The translations under genes were made by a program, and so were the position numbers. A stretch of 64,000 nucleotides of DNA from Duganella sp. BJB480 (GTDB lineage Bacteria; Pseudomonadota; Gammaproteobacteria; Burkholderiales; Burkholderiaceae_D): assembly GCA_003416985.1 (NCBI GenBank), contig QVIN01000002.1:248001-312000 (forward strand). Reading direction: 5' to 3'. Positions 63,588 through 64,000 of the stretch are shown here, piece by piece; position 1 is the stretch's first letter, and the number at the start of each line of letters is the position of its first letter. The notes beneath the pieces were generated by a model. That model saw only the letters and a list, made by a program, of their open reading frames with translations, was not told where the DNA came from and searched no databases.

Positions 63588-63600
63588 TCATGCATCCAAA
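63588..63600. promoter_or_regulatory. GATGCAT half-site in the nsrR-norB intergenic region
   Basis: The - strand reads TTTGGATGCATGA, near the NsrR half-site AAGATGCATTT. Only one half is convincing, and the other half-site is not clear in the AT-rich bases that follow. An NsrR operator is expected here because the regulator is adjacent. Confidence 0.4.
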
Positions 63601-63609
63601 ATATTTGTT

Positions 63610-63628
63610 CATAACTTGGATCAAGAAA
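63610..63628. promoter_or_regulatory. AACYTGGRTCA element upstream of norB
   Basis: CATAACTTGGATCAAGAAA is identical to the element at 43479 except for one base. It is about 110-130 bases before the norB start. A TAGAAT -10-like hexamer lies at 63664-63669, about 45 bases further on, a distance compatible with activation. Confidence 0.5.
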
Positions 63629-63739
63629 AACTGGAATCGAATATACATGTTTAAACCACGCGCCTAGAATCGGCCCTGTCGATCCGGTCCATGCCGGTTC
63701 GCGCACCACTCCCATCAAGCCAACTTAAGGAACCATGCC

Positions 63740-64000
63740 ATGCACGCCACACGCAAGCTCTGGACCTGGCTCGCCGTCATCTGCGCCCTCTCCTTCGCCG
63801 TCCTCGGCTGGGTGGGTGCGGAAATCTACCTGACCGCGCCGCCCATCCCCAAACACATCATCAGCGCGGACGGCAGCATGCTGTTCGACGAAGGCCAGGT
63901 CGACCGCGGCCAGCAGGCCTGGCTCTCGGCCGGCGGCCAGCAGCTCGGCACCGTCTGGGGCCACGGCAGCTATGTCGCCCCCGACTGGTCGGCCGACTGG
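63740..64000 (+). CDS. norB: Quinol-dependent nitric oxide reductase, N-terminal part
   Basis: The first 87 codons are present, and the gene continues outside the window. After an N-terminal helix (LWTWLAVICALSFAVLGWVGAEIY) comes APPIPKHIISADGSMLFDEGQVDRGQQAWLSAGGQQLGTVWGHGSYVAPDWSADW, the start of the extra domain that defines qNor (NorZ) and replaces the cytochrome c subunit NorC. The enzyme reduces NO to N2O with quinol. ATG 63740 is preferred over the out-of-frame ATG at 63735; AAGG lies 9 bases upstream. It is divergent from nsrR. Whether a nitrite reductase follows cannot be seen. Confidence 0.92.
   Translation, partial: MHATRKLWTWLAVICALSFAVLGWVGAEIYLTAPPIPKHIISADGSMLFDEGQVDRGQQAWLSAGGQQLGTVWGHGSYVAPDWSADW

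Overview
The window is GC-rich chromosomal DNA from a facultatively denitrifying betaproteobacterium. The Massilia/Duganella-type Oxalobacteraceae are the best fit. This placement is an inference from protein style (PHA synthase, MaoC-PTA fusion, PEP-CTERM HAF protein, NarK1/NarK2, DUF3079 protein); no rRNA or tRNA gene is present to confirm it. The window opens inside a cheR-like gene and closes inside a norB (quinol NO reductase) gene.

Layout. (1) 0-2 kb: end of CheR, a secreted HAF-repeat/PEP-CTERM protein and an NTF2-fold protein. (2) 1.9-9.5 kb: an AdeRS/BaeSR-type two-component system divergent from a complete RND efflux operon (adaptor, pump, outer-membrane channel), with a tandem TCTCCAT repeat between them. 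(3) 9.5-21.2 kb: a block controlled by FNR-type boxes, holding two tandem-domain universal stress proteins, phaC divergent from a MaoC-PTA fusion with one shared FNR box, and an exporter operon (outer-membrane factor, HlyD adaptor, RbbA-like ABC fusion, ABC-2 permease). (4) 21.2-22.2 kb: a sugar 1-dehydrogenase. (5) 22.3-28.3 kb: a four-gene, translationally coupled MoxR / vWA-like / beta-propeller operon, the most system-like accessory locus here. (6) 28.4-30.7 kb: a flavin monooxygenase/acyl-CoA dehydrogenase-fold enzyme and a serine hydrolase. (7) 30.6-37.1 kb: a leftward run of P-type ATPase, cytochrome b561, YncE-like propeller, two-component system and PepSY protein. (8) 37.3-42.2 kb: an FNR-boxed PAS-GGDEF-EAL protein and a kinase-like fusion containing a hexanucleotide microsatellite. 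(9) 42.2-64 kb: a nitrate respiration/NO island with nnrS, an HMA-like protein, narXL, moaA, ppiC, narIJHG, a NosL-like protein, two small conserved proteins, an orphan gene flanked by GTCTAA motifs, carbonic anhydrase, a Dnr/FNR regulator, hemN, narK2, narK1, nsrR and norB.

How it fits together. NarK1/NarK2 bring in nitrate, NarGHI reduces it, NarJ, PpiC and MoaA support enzyme assembly and molybdopterin supply, NarXL senses nitrate/nitrite, HemN makes haem without oxygen, and NsrR/NorB/NnrS handle nitric oxide. The CRP/FNR-family regulator in the narK-hemN operon carries the E-x-x-S-R recognition helix expected for TTGAT-N4-ATCAA. It, or an FNR/ANR encoded elsewhere, could therefore drive the four FNR boxes in the first 38 kb, linking PHA synthesis, acyl-phosphate metabolism, stress proteins, an ABC exporter and c-di-GMP turnover to low oxygen.

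The nar island also carries two recurring intergenic motifs that known sites do not explain: CCTAGTC-N6-GACTAGG-type palindromes and an AACYTGGRTCA element. All homology statements come from reading motifs and recalling families; no searches were run.
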